A stretch of DNA of 64,000 nucleotides from Angelakisella massiliensis (lineage in GTDB: Bacteria > Bacillota > Clostridia > Oscillospirales > Ruminococcaceae). Below, in pieces: positions 9,627-19,313 of the stretch (the first letter of the stretch is position 1; each line of letters opens with the position of its first letter). The stretch is from assembly GCF_900104675.1 (NCBI RefSeq), contig NZ_LT629945.1, positions 1,478,756 through 1,542,755 on the forward strand, in the 5' to 3' direction. The notes beneath the pieces were generated by a model. That model was not told the DNA's origin. It worked only from the letters and a program-made list of their open reading frames with translations, and ran no database searches. A program made the position numbers and the translations under genes.

Positions 9627-10829
9627 ATGGGATTGAAGATGAATATTGACCTGGATACCGCTTCCGAAAAGGTTGTTTCCATAAAGGTCGTCGGCGTGGG
9701 CGGCGGCGGCGGCAATGCCGTTAACAGAATGTGCAGTGTGGGAATGAGCAGCGCGGAGCTGGTCTCTCTGAACACAGATATACAGGCCCTGCGTTCTTCC
9801 GGGGCTACTTACAAGCTTCATATCGGTGACAAGGTGACCAAGGGTATGGGCGCCGGCGGCAATCCGGAAATCGGCGAAAAGGCCGCGGAGGAAAGCCAGG
9901 AGGAGATTAAGGCCCTTCTCAAGGGAACTGAAATGCTCTTTATCACTGCCGGTATGGGCGGCGGTACCGGTACCGGCGCGGCTCCTGTGGTAGGACGTAT
10001 TGCCAAGGAAATGGGCATCCTCACCGTAGGTGTTGTGACCAAGCCCTTCAATTTTGAAGGCAAAGTGCGCATGAAGCAGGCGGAGGAAGGCATTGAGCGT
10101 CTCAAGAGCAATGTGGACGCTTTGCTGGTTATTCCCAATGAGCGTCTGCGCCACATTTCTGAAGAACCCATCACTCTCTTCAACGCCTTTGCAGCTGCTG
10201 ATGATGTGCTGATGCAGGCGGTACAGAGCATCTCCGATTTGATCAATATCCGCGGCGTGGTCAACCTGGACTTTGCCGATGTTTGCTCCATCATGACCGG
10301 CGCCGGCTTCACCCACATGGGTGTGGGTCGTGCCTCCGGTCCCGACAAGGCCGAAAAGGCGGTCAAGCAGGCTATCACCTCTCCCTTGCTGGAAACTTCC
10401 ATTACCGGCGCGCAGGGCGTTATTGTCAACTTCCTTACCTCTCCCAACATCGATCTGGAAGACCTCAATACCGCTTCCACCCTCATTTCCGATGCGGCCC
10501 ACGAAAATGTGCGCCTGATCTGGGGTGTTGCCTTCGATGAGAGCATGGAGGACGATCTGCGGGTTACCATTATCGCCACCAACTTTGACAACGGCTGCGG
10601 CGTTCCTCTTTACGAAAGCCCCAGAGAAGTGGAAGCGAACCGCCGCCAGGAGAAGGAGCAGGCGGCTGCCAGAGCGGCTGCGGCCCAGGCTCAGTCCCAG
10701 CCCCAGAGCGCTCCCCGGAAGGAAGAACCTGCTGCTGAGCGTTCCATCCATGACATTATCAACGACACCAGCAAGGACTTTGAGGATATTGACCTGACTG
10801 ATATTCTCAAGATGCTCAATAACCGCTGA
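9627..10829 (+). CDS. ftsZ: Cell division GTPase FtsZ
   Basis: Bacterial tubulin that forms the Z ring at mid-cell. VVGVGGGGGNAVNRM near the N terminus and the tubulin signature GGGTGTGAAP near residues 112-121 form the GTP site. The T7-loop region with NLDFADV is near residue 215. The C-terminal tail after the globular domain is rich in Ala, Gln and Ser. IDLTDILKMLNNR at the very end is the short conserved peptide that binds division partners. The start at 9627 (ATG) sits ten bases after CGGAGG; GTG 9621 and ATG 9639 are alternatives. The longer open frame upstream is not FtsZ-like and crosses the promoter. Confidence 0.95.
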   Translation: MGLKMNIDLDTASEKVVSIKVVGVGGGGGNAVNRMCSVGMSSAELVSLNTDIQALRSSGATYKLHIGDKVTKGMGAGGNPEIGEKAAEESQEEIKALLKGTEMLFITAGMGGGTGTGAAPVVGRIAKEMGILTVGVVTKPFNFEGKVRMKQAEEGIERLKSNVDALLVIPNERLRHISEEPITLFNAFAAADDVLMQAVQSISDLINIRGVVNLDFADVCSIMTGAGFTHMGVGRASGPDKAEKAVKQAITSPLLETSITGAQGVIVNFLTSPNIDLEDLNTASTLISDAAHENVRLIWGVAFDESMEDDLRVTIIATNFDNGCGVPLYESPREVEANRRQEKEQAAARAAAAQAQSQPQSAPRKEEPAAERSIHDIINDTSKDFEDIDLTDILKMLNNR

Positions 10830-10847
10830 ATATGATTTTTAACATAG

Positions 10848-11243
10848 TGGCCTCCGAAGCTTTGTGTTTAGGGGGCCATTACGCATATTGGAAAAAGTGC
10901 GGCGCGTTTTCGGCGGCGTTCTCTGTTTTGCCTCTTGGCAGATGGGATATGTATAAAAAATCGGGACACATCCTGGTTGATTTGTTCTCATAAACAGGTT
11001 TTACAATAATTTGAGCGGCTCCTGAACATAAGGTTCCGGGGGCCGCTCAGACTGTAAAAAACGATTCATTGCAAAGAAGGAAGAAACTTAAATCTCATCC
11101 GCCAGGCTGCCAAACCGGCGATGTAGCTGCTGGCTTTATAGGGCACTGATGGTGTGCCTGTGGATATCAGATCTTCTGGAAAAGCAACGAACTTTTTTGA
11201 TAGATTCAGCGGCGCCCGGAAGCCTTGTGTTCCGGGCGCCGCT
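10848..11243. other. Intergenic region with three related GC hairpins
   Basis: About 450 bases separate ftsZ from the convergent lipoprotein gene. I see no gene. It holds three hairpins: 10848-10878 (TGGCCTCC/GGGGGCCA), 11012-11049 (TGAGCGGC/GCCGCTCA) and 11208-11243, a perfect 14-bp stem with AGCGGCGCCCGGAA pairing to its complement. The first and third share the loop-side string CTTTGTGTT/CCTTGTGTT. None is followed directly by a long T-run. They probably end the convergent transcripts of ftsZ and the lipoprotein gene, but the terminator role is inferred. Confidence 0.5.
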
Positions 11244-11282
11244 TTGGGTAAGGAAAAATATAAAGAGGATGCTGAAACTGTC

Positions 11283-12887
11283 TTATCCGGGCAGAGTGAT
11301 CTGGGCAAGGCAGCATTTTTTGGCCCCGTCTTCGGCGGTGTACTCCATAACGCACACCATCGTATCAGGGCAGAAGCCGATGACATCGCTGAATACCGTC
11401 TCCAGCACGGTATTGCCGGAGCGGTCCAGCAGCAGGATTTTGCCGTCCTTGTTGGCAAAGGCGACATTTTTCCCTGGGATAAAGTCTCCTACAGCGTCAT
11501 ACTCCGCAGGGATGACAAATTGACCGTCGCCCCCCAGATAACCCCATTTTCCGTCGTTGGTGGAGGCCATGATGGGATAATTGGGGTCGGCCCCCCAAAT
11601 GCTCCCCGAGAAGATAACGTTTCCGTCCTTATCCAGAATGTTGTAGCAGCCGGGTCCGTCAGTGGAAAGGAGATAATAGCCCTCGCCCAGCCAGGCCGGA
11701 GCGGAAAGGGTATTATCATATTGAATGGGCAGCACCAGCTGGTTCTCCTTATCCACCAGTCCGTATTTGTTGTCCTGCTGGCAGCAGGCGATACCAGTGG
11801 CCTCGAAGCCCGTGATAAACTGATATTGAGGTTGGATGGTCGCCATGCCGGTAGTCAGATCGGTGATAGCTCCCCAGAGGTCCCCCTGCCGTACCGAAGC
11901 GGAGTGCTCATAGATATAGATTTCATCCCAGGCTGGTTCCGCGATGACCTTACCGGAGGCGTCTATGATGCCCACTTTTCCATCTCTGGTGCCGGTGGCA
12001 TAGCCGTAGGAGAAGTACCCGATTTTATCCCACACCGCTTCCTGAAGGCAAGCGCCGGTGCTGTCGTACAAGGCGTATTTTCCGTTGATGCTGACCCGGA
12101 TGAGGTCCGGCGCAGTCTCACTTTCTCCCCGTCTCACCACATCGAAGCCGTCGCAGGGGATGGAAACAAATTGCTGCTGTCCGTCGCTGATGGTCAGTAC
12201 GCCGTCATCAAACAGAGCATAACCGCCGTTTGTAAAGGAGGTGAGATTTGAGCCCTCCTCCAGAGTAAAGAGCAGATTGCCCGCCGAGTCCAGGCACACC
12301 TCCTGGCCCGCTTCGTTGAGAGCGGTGTAGGCAACGCCGATATCAGAGATAGTGTAGGAGGGAATCATACGGGTATACACAAAGGGGATCACTTCCTCAC
12401 CTGTGCGGAAGTCCACCACCCCTTCCTTGCCGTCCTTCATCAGTACGATCTGTCCATTTTCCCCGTTCCAATAACCGTTGGGATTACCGTCATAAATGAA
12501 ATCGGTGACGATTTTCCCCTCAGGACTGGCCACAGCGGTTTTGCCGTCCCGTTCCAGCAGCAAGCAGTCACCTGTCAAATATCCCCGGGGGCCGCCCTTT
12601 CCGGAATCCAGATGGGCGTCGTATTGTGCCGGGCTCAGCAGGGTCAGACCGTAACCCTTGGCAGGAATGGCCAGAACATCCGGCAGCGTCAGGGCGTCCG
12701 CCTCCAAAGCAGGCATTTCAGAGGCGGCAGAGGTGCTGCTGCTTTCCTCCGGTTGGCTTTCCTCCAGTTGACTCTGTTCTGTGGGAACACTTTGACTTTC
12801 GGAAATATTGCTGCTGTCGGTGGAAGATTGCTGGCACCCTCCCATCAGCAATAAAATGGCAAGAAGCAAAGCAAACTGCTTTTTCAT
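11283..12887 (-). CDS. WG-repeat lipoprotein
   Basis: Predicted exported lipoprotein of 534 residues. The N terminus is a short signal peptide ending in the lipobox LLMGGC, so Cys18 would be lipidated. A Ser/Glu/Gln-rich linker of about 50 residues follows. The rest is a chain of degenerate WG-type repeats, with units resembling KYGLVDKENQLVLPIQYD, GKVGIIDASGKVIAEPAWD and GKWGYLGGDGQFVIPAEYD. WG repeats fold into small beta units, probably for binding, with no established enzymatic activity. AAAGGAG precedes the ATG. The gene is monocistronic and convergent with ftsZ. The ligand is unknown. Confidence 0.8.
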   Translation of the reverse strand: MKKQFALLLAILLLMGGCQQSSTDSSNISESQSVPTEQSQLEESQPEESSSTSAASEMPALEADALTLPDVLAIPAKGYGLTLLSPAQYDAHLDSGKGGPRGYLTGDCLLLERDGKTAVASPEGKIVTDFIYDGNPNGYWNGENGQIVLMKDGKEGVVDFRTGEEVIPFVYTRMIPSYTISDIGVAYTALNEAGQEVCLDSAGNLLFTLEEGSNLTSFTNGGYALFDDGVLTISDGQQQFVSIPCDGFDVVRRGESETAPDLIRVSINGKYALYDSTGACLQEAVWDKIGYFSYGYATGTRDGKVGIIDASGKVIAEPAWDEIYIYEHSASVRQGDLWGAITDLTTGMATIQPQYQFITGFEATGIACCQQDNKYGLVDKENQLVLPIQYDNTLSAPAWLGEGYYLLSTDGPGCYNILDKDGNVIFSGSIWGADPNYPIMASTNDGKWGYLGGDGQFVIPAEYDAVGDFIPGKNVAFANKDGKILLLDRSGNTVLETVFSDVIGFCPDTMVCVMEYTAEDGAKKCCLAQITLPG

Positions 12888-13358
12888 TATAACAACTCCT
12901 TTCGTTGATGCTGGTTCGGTTCCATGACCAGCCCTCTGATCAATAAAACGAACAAAAGAAGAGAAATATTGATTGGGATGTTCAAACTATTGAATGATAC
13001 AGGCAGATCAAAGAAAAAAGATGGAGCATTGGTCATAATGAAACCAAAAGCGGCGCCCTGTCATAGGACCTGCTGCAAAAAATGTTGGGATCAGCGGCAA
13101 AAATGCCAAAGTTTGTGGGAGCTCTTTTGGCGTTTTTTCATCGCTGCGATTTTGCAGGAGCTTATTGCGCCGCTTCGCTGAAATGGGCTCTGCTGCTCTA
13201 AAAAATAAGATCCAGATTTCCATTTTCAACTTTTTCAACCATTTCTGTCTTTATTCCCGCAAATCCGCCGGCACACTGTACTTTTCGTGAAAAATCAGGT
13301 AAAATGGACAAAGACGGGAAGGGAATTCCTCTCTTTCCATGGTGACAAAAGGAGCGTA
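12888..13358. other. Divergent intergenic region, no gene recognised
   Basis: This gap between the divergent lipoprotein and sbcD genes must hold both promoters. A short open frame at 12924-13181 encodes a Lys/Cys-rich peptide without a ribosome binding site or recognisable motifs, so I do not call it. A TAAAAT at 13300-13305 could be a -10 box for sbcD, but no good -35 accompanies it. I see no strong hairpin or RNA motif. Confidence 0.4.
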
Positions 13359-13364
13359 ATGCCG

Positions 13365-14525
13365 ATGAAATTTCTCCACCTGTCCGATCTCCACTTCGGC
13401 AAACTTCTGTTTGAATACAGCCTCCTGGAGGATCAGGAGTATTGGTGCCGCCAGGTGCTGGACCTTCTTCAAAATGATCCCCATGACGCGGTGATCATTG
13501 CGGGGGATCTGTATGACCGCAGTGTTCCCCCTGGGGACGCGGTAGCGATGATGGACCGTTTCCTCACCGCTTTGGTTTCTCAGCTGCGTCTGCCGGTGCT
13601 GGCCATTGCCGGTAATCATGACGGTTCCCAGCGTCTTGCCTTTGGCGCGGGTCTGTACCGGAACAGCGGGCTGTATCTGTCCGCCCTGCCGTCCCGGGAG
13701 GTGGAGCGGATCACCCTGGAGGACCGGTGGGGGCCGGTGGATTTCTGGCTGCTGCCCTATCTGACCCCGGCGGATGGAAAGACCCTCTTTCCTCAGGAAA
13801 ACCCCCATACCTTTCAGGAAACCTACCGCCTGATGATGGAAGAGAATCTTCCCCGGTTGGTGCCGGGACGCCGCAATGTGTTGGTGGCGCACGGCTTTTT
13901 CTGCCGTCTGAGCCCGGAACATCCGGTGGGAGAGCTGGAAACCTGCGAATCGGAAACCACTGTGGGCACCGCTGATCTGGTGGATGCCGCACTGTTTGAG
14001 CCTTTCCAATATTGTGCCTTCGGCCACCTTCACGGCAGCCAGCGGGCGGGGTCGGAACGGATGCGCTATTGCGGCTCCCCTTTGGCCTATTCTGTCTCGG
14101 AGGAACGTCAGGTGAAATCGGTGCTGTCAGTGGAGCTGGATGGCCAGGGAAACTGTACGGTCACCCCCATTGTTTTTTCCCCTTTGCGGAAGGTTCGTTC
14201 GGTATCAGGAACCATGGAGGAGCTGTGCGCCCCTACCGGCGGAACCTTTGTCAGTGATGATTATGTTTTTGTCAACCTCATGACGGACGGTGTGGAGCCG
14301 GATGCCGCCCGGCGGATCCGCAATCTCTATCCTCATTATCTGGGCATCCGATATGTTTCGCCTCTGGAGAAGGAGACAGTCCTGGGAGGCGGGGAAGCGC
14401 TGCGAAAACTGGATTTGTGTCAGGCTTTCAGAGCCTTTTATGAGCAGACCCAGGGCGAACCGCTCACCGAGGACGCCATGCGGGCGGTACGTCAGGCAGC
14501 GCAGGAAAAGGAGGAACAGTCATGA
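13365..14525 (+). CDS. sbcD: Exonuclease SbcCD subunit D (Mre11-like)
   Basis: Metal-dependent nuclease subunit of the SbcCD complex, which cleaves hairpins and protein-blocked DNA ends. The calcineurin-like phosphoesterase motifs are in order: HLSDLHFGK at the N terminus, IIAGDLYDR near residue 45, IAGNHDGSQR near residue 80, and FGHLHGSQR near residue 220. The start is either ATG 13359 or ATG 13365; I prefer 13365 because the spacing to AAAGGAG is ten bases and the family starts MKFLHLSDLH. The stop overlaps the sbcC start by four bases (ATGA), so the two subunits are translationally coupled. Confidence 0.93.
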   Translation: MKFLHLSDLHFGKLLFEYSLLEDQEYWCRQVLDLLQNDPHDAVIIAGDLYDRSVPPGDAVAMMDRFLTALVSQLRLPVLAIAGNHDGSQRLAFGAGLYRNSGLYLSALPSREVERITLEDRWGPVDFWLLPYLTPADGKTLFPQENPHTFQETYRLMMEENLPRLVPGRRNVLVAHGFFCRLSPEHPVGELETCESETTVGTADLVDAALFEPFQYCAFGHLHGSQRAGSERMRYCGSPLAYSVSEERQVKSVLSVELDGQGNCTVTPIVFSPLRKVRSVSGTMEELCAPTGGTFVSDDYVFVNLMTDGVEPDAARRIRNLYPHYLGIRYVSPLEKETVLGGGEALRKLDLCQAFRAFYEQTQGEPLTEDAMRAVRQAAQEKEEQS

Positions 14526-17506
14526 AGCCTTTGTTTCTGACCATGACCGCCTTCGGTCCCTTTGCGGGCCGGGTGGAGATCGACTTTTCCGCAGCGGTCA
14601 CAAACGGCATCTTTCTCATCAGCGGCAGGACCGGAGCCGGCAAGACCACCATTTTTGACGCCATCACCTTTGCTTTGTACGGCAAGGCAAGCGGCAGTTC
14701 CCGGCGCAGCGAGGATTTTCGCAGCAAAAATGCCGCTTCATCCACAGAATGCAGCGTGGAGCTTACCTTTGCTTTGGGGGACCGGCAGTATACCGTCTGG
14801 CGGCAGCCCCGGCAGGTGGTGGAAAAACGCCGCGGAACCGGTACCCGTGTGGCGGAGCATCGGGCTCAGCTGACCCTTCCCGGCGGACAGGTGCTGGGAA
14901 GTCTTTCTGAGGTGGACCAGAAGATCAGCGAACTGCTGGGGATGAACTGTGAGCAGTTCCGCAAGATCATCATGCTGGCCCAGGGGGAATTCCGGCAGCT
15001 GCTGGAGGCCCCCAGCAGAACCAAAATGGAGCTGTTCCGCCGTATTTTCGGCACCGGGGAGTATGAGCGCTTCACCAAGAGATTGGGGGAGCGCAAGCAG
15101 CAGCTGGAGGCGGAGGCGGCTGTCCATACGGGTGTGCGGCAGCGGCTGGTGGATGCTTTGGTGGAGGGGGGAGTGACGCCCCTGACTGCGGTACCCAATG
15201 CGGCTCATCTTCCTCTGGAAACAGTGGAGGGGATGGTGAACCCGTGGCTCAGCCAGCGTACAGCCCAGGCCAAACAGTGGCACAAACAGCTGGAGGAGCT
15301 GACTGCCCGGCGGGAAAAGCTGGATCTGGCGGGGGCAAAGGCATTATGGGACAAGTTTGCCCAATTGGAAACTCTTTCCGAAGAGCTGAAAGCTTTGGAA
15401 AAACAGACCCCCGAGGCTGAAAAGTGGCAGGCCCGTCTGACCGCCATTGGAGAAGCCCGGATTATCCGTCCACTGGAGGAAGAGCGGGCGCAGCTTCTTG
15501 TCCGTCTCAAAAGCTATGAAAAGGAGCTGGAGGAGCAAAAGCGTCTGCTGCAAGAGGGAAAAGAGGCGCTGGCTTTGGCGGAGGCGCAGCAGGCTCTGGC
15601 GCCCCAGCGGCAAAAGGAGCTGGAAGAGACCGTGGCGGCGTTGGCCCGTTTGGAGCAGCAGCGGCAGCAATTGAGACAGCTGGAAGAGCAGCGGGCGTCT
15701 CTGAAAAAGGATCAGCAGACCCTGGAGGACCTCCAGCGCAAGCTGAAGGCCAATGGCAGCCAGCTGGAGTGGGCCCAGACCCAGGGAGCCATTGAGAAAA
15801 TAGATCGGGAAGCTTTTCAGATCGATCAGCTTCTCAAAGCCATCGATGAGATGGGCTATTGCATGATGGAGCACCAGACCAGACTGGATGTTTACCAGTC
15901 ACAGTATACCATGTTCATCCAGTCTCAGGCGGCGGTGATTGCCGGACGCCTCCGGGAGGGGGTGCCCTGTCCGGTCTGTGGGTCTCTCCAGCATCCCAGC
16001 AAAGCCACAATGACAGGAGAGCCTGTGACAGAGGAGCAGATCCGCCATCTTCATGAGCAAATGAACGCCGCTTACAACAGTCTCAACGCGGCACGGGAGC
16101 GGGTGCAGAGCAACTACCTGCGGCTGCAGCAGCTGGAGGAAAGTCTCACCTTTCCGCCGGAAGAGATTTATAAAAACAATGAGCAGATTCTCACCTTGAA
16201 AACAAAGCTGGTGCGGGAGCGGCAGCAGCTGACATTGTCGGCGGATTCCTGCCTGGCGGATCTGCGGATGTATGATCCTTCCATTCCCCGCCGCCCAGGA
16301 GCGGAACTGCGGGACATGGCAGCCATCACCCGGCAGAAAGAGGAACTGACAGCTCAGGCCGCCGCCCTGGAAGGAGCGCTGAATGCCCGTCAGGCGGCTG
16401 TGAAGGAACAGGAAAGACAGCTGAACGCCCAGGGCATCTCTGAGGAGGAAAGCGGGCGGCAGGCAAAGGAGCTGGAAGAGCGGCAGGGGCGTATCCGCCG
16501 TGAGATGGAAGAGGCGAACAAGGGGATGCAGCAAGCCAGCCGTCAGGTGGAAAGCGCCTCGGCCAAGGTGGGACAGCTGGAAAAGCTGCTCACTGACGGC
16601 AAGGCAGAGGAAGGGGAGAAAAAACGGCAGCTGATCCATGTAATGGAGGAGAGCGGCTTCAAAACCAGGGAGGCCTATACAGCAGCCCTGGAGGACCGCT
16701 CAAAAGAGGGGGAGCTGACCGCAAAGCTCAATCGTTGGCGGGAGGGGAAAATCTCCCTGGAAGCCCGCACCACTGCCCTGAAAGAAGAAATCAAGGACAG
16801 ACAGCGTCCTGATCTGGCGGAGCTGACCCGGCAGGAAGAGGAGCTGCGCTGCCGGGAGGAGGAGGCCCGGAAGCAGTGGACCGTTTTGGAGGCGTCGGTG
16901 ACCCTCTGCGGCAAACAGTGGAAGCAGCTGCGGGAGGAGTTCCGCACAAGTGCCCGTACCGATGAGGAATACCGGCTGGTAGCCAAGCTTTACCGCTGCG
17001 CCAACGGGGACAATCCCAAGGCGATCAATTTTGAGACCTATATTCTGGGGGCCTATTTTGAGGACATCATCAAGGTTTCCAACCGCCATCTGGCCCGGAT
17101 GACCGACGGACGGTATCAGCTGCTCCACAAGGAGGACCCGGCGTCCCACGGAGCCCGCTCAGGCTTGGATCTGGAAGTGCTGGACAACGATAATGGTCAG
17201 AAGCGCCCTGTTACCACCCTTTCCGGCGGTGAGGGATTCAAGGCGTCCCTGGCCCTGGCTTTGGGATTGGCGGATGTGGTGCAGATGTATTCCGGCGCCA
17301 TCCGTCTGGAGACCTTGTTTATCGACGAAGGCTTTGGTACTTTGGATCAGGAATCGCTGGAAAGCGCTGTGGATACCCTTCTGACCCTGCGCAATGATGG
17401 CCGGATGGTAGGGGTTATCTCCCATGTGGAGCTGCTGCGGGAGCGCATTCCCGCTGTTTTGCAGGTGGAGCACACCCCAAACGGCAGTACGGCCCGATTT
17501 GTGTGA
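14522..17506 (+). CDS. sbcC: Exonuclease SbcCD subunit C (Rad50-like ATPase)
   Basis: SMC/Rad50-type ATPase partner of SbcD. The Walker A segment SGRTGAGKTTIFDAITFALYG lies near residues 34-54. Two long coiled-coil arms (rich in Glu, Gln, Arg and Leu) flank a zinc hook with CPVC near residues 483-486, where two molecules dimerise. The C-terminal ATPase half has the signature TLSGGEGFKASLALAL and the Walker B FIDEGFGTLD. Length of 994 residues is normal. It overlaps sbcD by four bases and is followed by a terminator at 17525. Confidence 0.94.
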   Translation: MKPLFLTMTAFGPFAGRVEIDFSAAVTNGIFLISGRTGAGKTTIFDAITFALYGKASGSSRRSEDFRSKNAASSTECSVELTFALGDRQYTVWRQPRQVVEKRRGTGTRVAEHRAQLTLPGGQVLGSLSEVDQKISELLGMNCEQFRKIIMLAQGEFRQLLEAPSRTKMELFRRIFGTGEYERFTKRLGERKQQLEAEAAVHTGVRQRLVDALVEGGVTPLTAVPNAAHLPLETVEGMVNPWLSQRTAQAKQWHKQLEELTARREKLDLAGAKALWDKFAQLETLSEELKALEKQTPEAEKWQARLTAIGEARIIRPLEEERAQLLVRLKSYEKELEEQKRLLQEGKEALALAEAQQALAPQRQKELEETVAALARLEQQRQQLRQLEEQRASLKKDQQTLEDLQRKLKANGSQLEWAQTQGAIEKIDREAFQIDQLLKAIDEMGYCMMEHQTRLDVYQSQYTMFIQSQAAVIAGRLREGVPCPVCGSLQHPSKATMTGEPVTEEQIRHLHEQMNAAYNSLNAARERVQSNYLRLQQLEESLTFPPEEIYKNNEQILTLKTKLVRERQQLTLSADSCLADLRMYDPSIPRRPGAELRDMAAITRQKEELTAQAAALEGALNARQAAVKEQERQLNAQGISEEESGRQAKELEERQGRIRREMEEANKGMQQASRQVESASAKVGQLEKLLTDGKAEEGEKKRQLIHVMEESGFKTREAYTAALEDRSKEGELTAKLNRWREGKISLEARTTALKEEIKDRQRPDLAELTRQEEELRCREEEARKQWTVLEASVTLCGKQWKQLREEFRTSARTDEEYRLVAKLYRCANGDNPKAINFETYILGAYFEDIIKVSNRHLARMTDGRYQLLHKEDPASHGARSGLDLEVLDNDNGQKRPVTTLSGGEGFKASLALALGLADVVQMYSGAIRLETLFIDEGFGTLDQESLESAVDTLLTLRNDGRMVGVISHVELLRERIPAVLQVEHTPNGSTARFV

Positions 17507-17524
17507 CAGTTTTTATCATTGGCA

Positions 17525-17561
17525 AGGACCTCTGTACCCTGGATACGGAGGTCCTGTTTTT
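17525..17561 (+). terminator. Rho-independent terminator after sbcDC
   Basis: AGGACCTC (17525-17532) pairs with GAGGTCCT (17548-17555) and is followed by GTTTTTG. It lies 19 bases after the sbcC stop. Confidence 0.8.
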
Positions 17562-17633
17562 GTCCTCTTTTCTTTCCAAAATCCGCATGAGCGGTTCCCC
17601 TTCGGCCCATCCTAAGAGGAAGGAGGAATGAGG

Positions 17634-19268
17634 ATGGAAAAACGAATTGTCTATGCCTATATTCTCACGCTGGCGCTGATGACCGGCCTGATGGTCCGTC
17701 TGGCGGTTCTCAGCCAGGGAGAGGAATTTCGCACAGCGGCGGCGGTTCAGTCCAGCTATGGTCTGGAGGTGGGGGAGAGCCGGGGGACCATCTATGACCG
17801 GAATTTGAAGCCCCTGGTCAACAACAGTTCCCGGCTGGTTCTGGCGGTGGCTCCTACGCCGGAGGCTGTGACAGCCCTTCGGGAACAGCTGCCGGCGGAG
17901 GAGTTCCAGGAGGATTTGCCCCTGTTGGAGAACGGCAAGCCGGTGGTTATTCCCGCGTCCACCCCGGTGAGCGGACAGGGAATAGAATGCTTTCGTCTGC
18001 CGGTACGCAACAGTCAGCAGCAGCTTGCCCCCCATGTCATCGGTTATGTGGATGGCAGCGGCACAGGGGTATGCGGTGTGGAAGCAGGCTATGACCAATT
18101 GCTTGAAAGCTGGGGCGGAGAGGTGGAGACCCATTATCTCATCAACGCCTTTGGGGGAGCGCTGACGGGAGGCGCGGTGCAGGTAACAGATACCAGGCCG
18201 GAGGAACAGGGTGGAGTAGTGCTGACCCTGGACCGGAAGATACAGCAGTTGGCGGAACAGGCAGGGGAAGAGATTCCTGCCGGAGCGGTGGTGGTGATGG
18301 ACCCGGACACGGGGGAAATTCTTGCCATGGCCAGTTTTCCTGATTACTCCCCGGTGGATGTGGCATCGGCTCTTGAGGGGGAGAACAGTCCGCTGTTCAA
18401 CCGGGCAACAGCGTCCTACAGTGTTGGCTCTACCTTTAAAATCTGTGTGGCTGCGGCGGCTCTGGAAATGGGATTCACCCCGGAATATGAATACGTCTGC
18501 CCCGGCTATTATGACCTGGGGGAACAACGTTACTACTGCCATCAGCGGAGCGGTCACTGGCAGCTGGCCATGGCGCGGGCGCTGCGGCAGTCCTGCAATC
18601 CCTATTTCATTAATCTGGGCCAGCAGATCGGTGCGGCCCGGCTGTATCAGATGGCCAGTGACATGGGCTTTGGCTCGGCAGTAAAGCTGGTGGAAGGGGT
18701 GGTCGCGGCCACAGGGACATTGCCTCTGCCGGAAGAAATAGACCTGGGAGAGCTGGCAAACCTCTCCTTTGGTCAGGGCAAGCTGACCGCCACGCCGGTA
18801 CAGGTGACCCAGATGATGGCGTCCGTAGCCAATGGAGGAATGGCGGTACGTCCCACTTTGTTTGCAGGTACCACAGAGGATGGGGCGACGATAGAGCGTC
18901 CCACTCAGCAGGAACCCAGGAGGATCATGTCTGCCCAAACCGCACAACAGCTGTTGGAGCTGCTGGGAGGAGTAGTGACAGAAGAAGGTAGCGGCAGACA
19001 GGCGGCTCCTCAGTTTGGACAGGCAGCGGGAAAGACGGCTTCCGCCCAGACAGGCAGCTATGTGGATGGCAAAGAGGTGGTCCATGGCTGGTTTACCGGA
19101 GCATGGCCTTTGGAGGATCCCCGCTATGTGATCACCGTGCTGGTGGAAGGGGGAGAATCAGGGGGAGAACTGCCGGCTCAGGTGTTCCGGAAAATTACCG
19201 AAGGTCTTGCTCTGCTGGAGGATCAGCATTTATATCAGGATGTTACCGGGGAAGTGATTCTCCCATAA
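17634..19268 (+). CDS. Class B-like penicillin-binding transpeptidase
   Basis: Membrane-anchored peptidoglycan transpeptidase of about 545 residues, with a signal-anchor helix at residues 5-27. An N-terminal pedestal domain follows (GESRGTIYDRNLKPLV near 45-60). The active-site motifs are SxxK as VGSTFK near residue 266, SxN as SCN near residue 320, and the third motif as GKTASAQTG near residue 466, where most family members have KTGT. The start ATG 17634 lies seven bases after AGGAGG; ATG 17628 is too close. It stands alone after the sbcDC terminator. It resembles the FtsI/PbpA group, but the exact role (elongation, division or sporulation) cannot be read from sequence. Confidence 0.85.
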   Translation: MEKRIVYAYILTLALMTGLMVRLAVLSQGEEFRTAAAVQSSYGLEVGESRGTIYDRNLKPLVNNSSRLVLAVAPTPEAVTALREQLPAEEFQEDLPLLENGKPVVIPASTPVSGQGIECFRLPVRNSQQQLAPHVIGYVDGSGTGVCGVEAGYDQLLESWGGEVETHYLINAFGGALTGGAVQVTDTRPEEQGGVVLTLDRKIQQLAEQAGEEIPAGAVVVMDPDTGEILAMASFPDYSPVDVASALEGENSPLFNRATASYSVGSTFKICVAAAALEMGFTPEYEYVCPGYYDLGEQRYYCHQRSGHWQLAMARALRQSCNPYFINLGQQIGAARLYQMASDMGFGSAVKLVEGVVAATGTLPLPEEIDLGELANLSFGQGKLTATPVQVTQMMASVANGGMAVRPTLFAGTTEDGATIERPTQQEPRRIMSAQTAQQLLELLGGVVTEEGSGRQAAPQFGQAAGKTASAQTGSYVDGKEVVHGWFTGAWPLEDPRYVITVLVEGGESGGELPAQVFRKITEGLALLEDQHLYQDVTGEVILP

Positions 19269-19284
19269 AATGTTTTTAAACTAT

Positions 19285-19313
19285 TTGTCAGTCAGGCTGG
19301 GCTATGGTATAAT
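19285..19313 (+). promoter_or_regulatory. Strong sigma-A-type promoter upstream of degV
   Basis: TTGTCA (19285-19290) and TATAAT (19308-19313) are separated by 17 bases, with TGG directly before the -10. It lies just behind the penicillin-binding protein stop and about 400 bases before the degV start. Confidence 0.75.

Noticed and set aside
12924-13181. 85-codon ORF between the lipoprotein and sbcD genes
   Set aside because: No ribosome binding site, odd composition, no known pattern.
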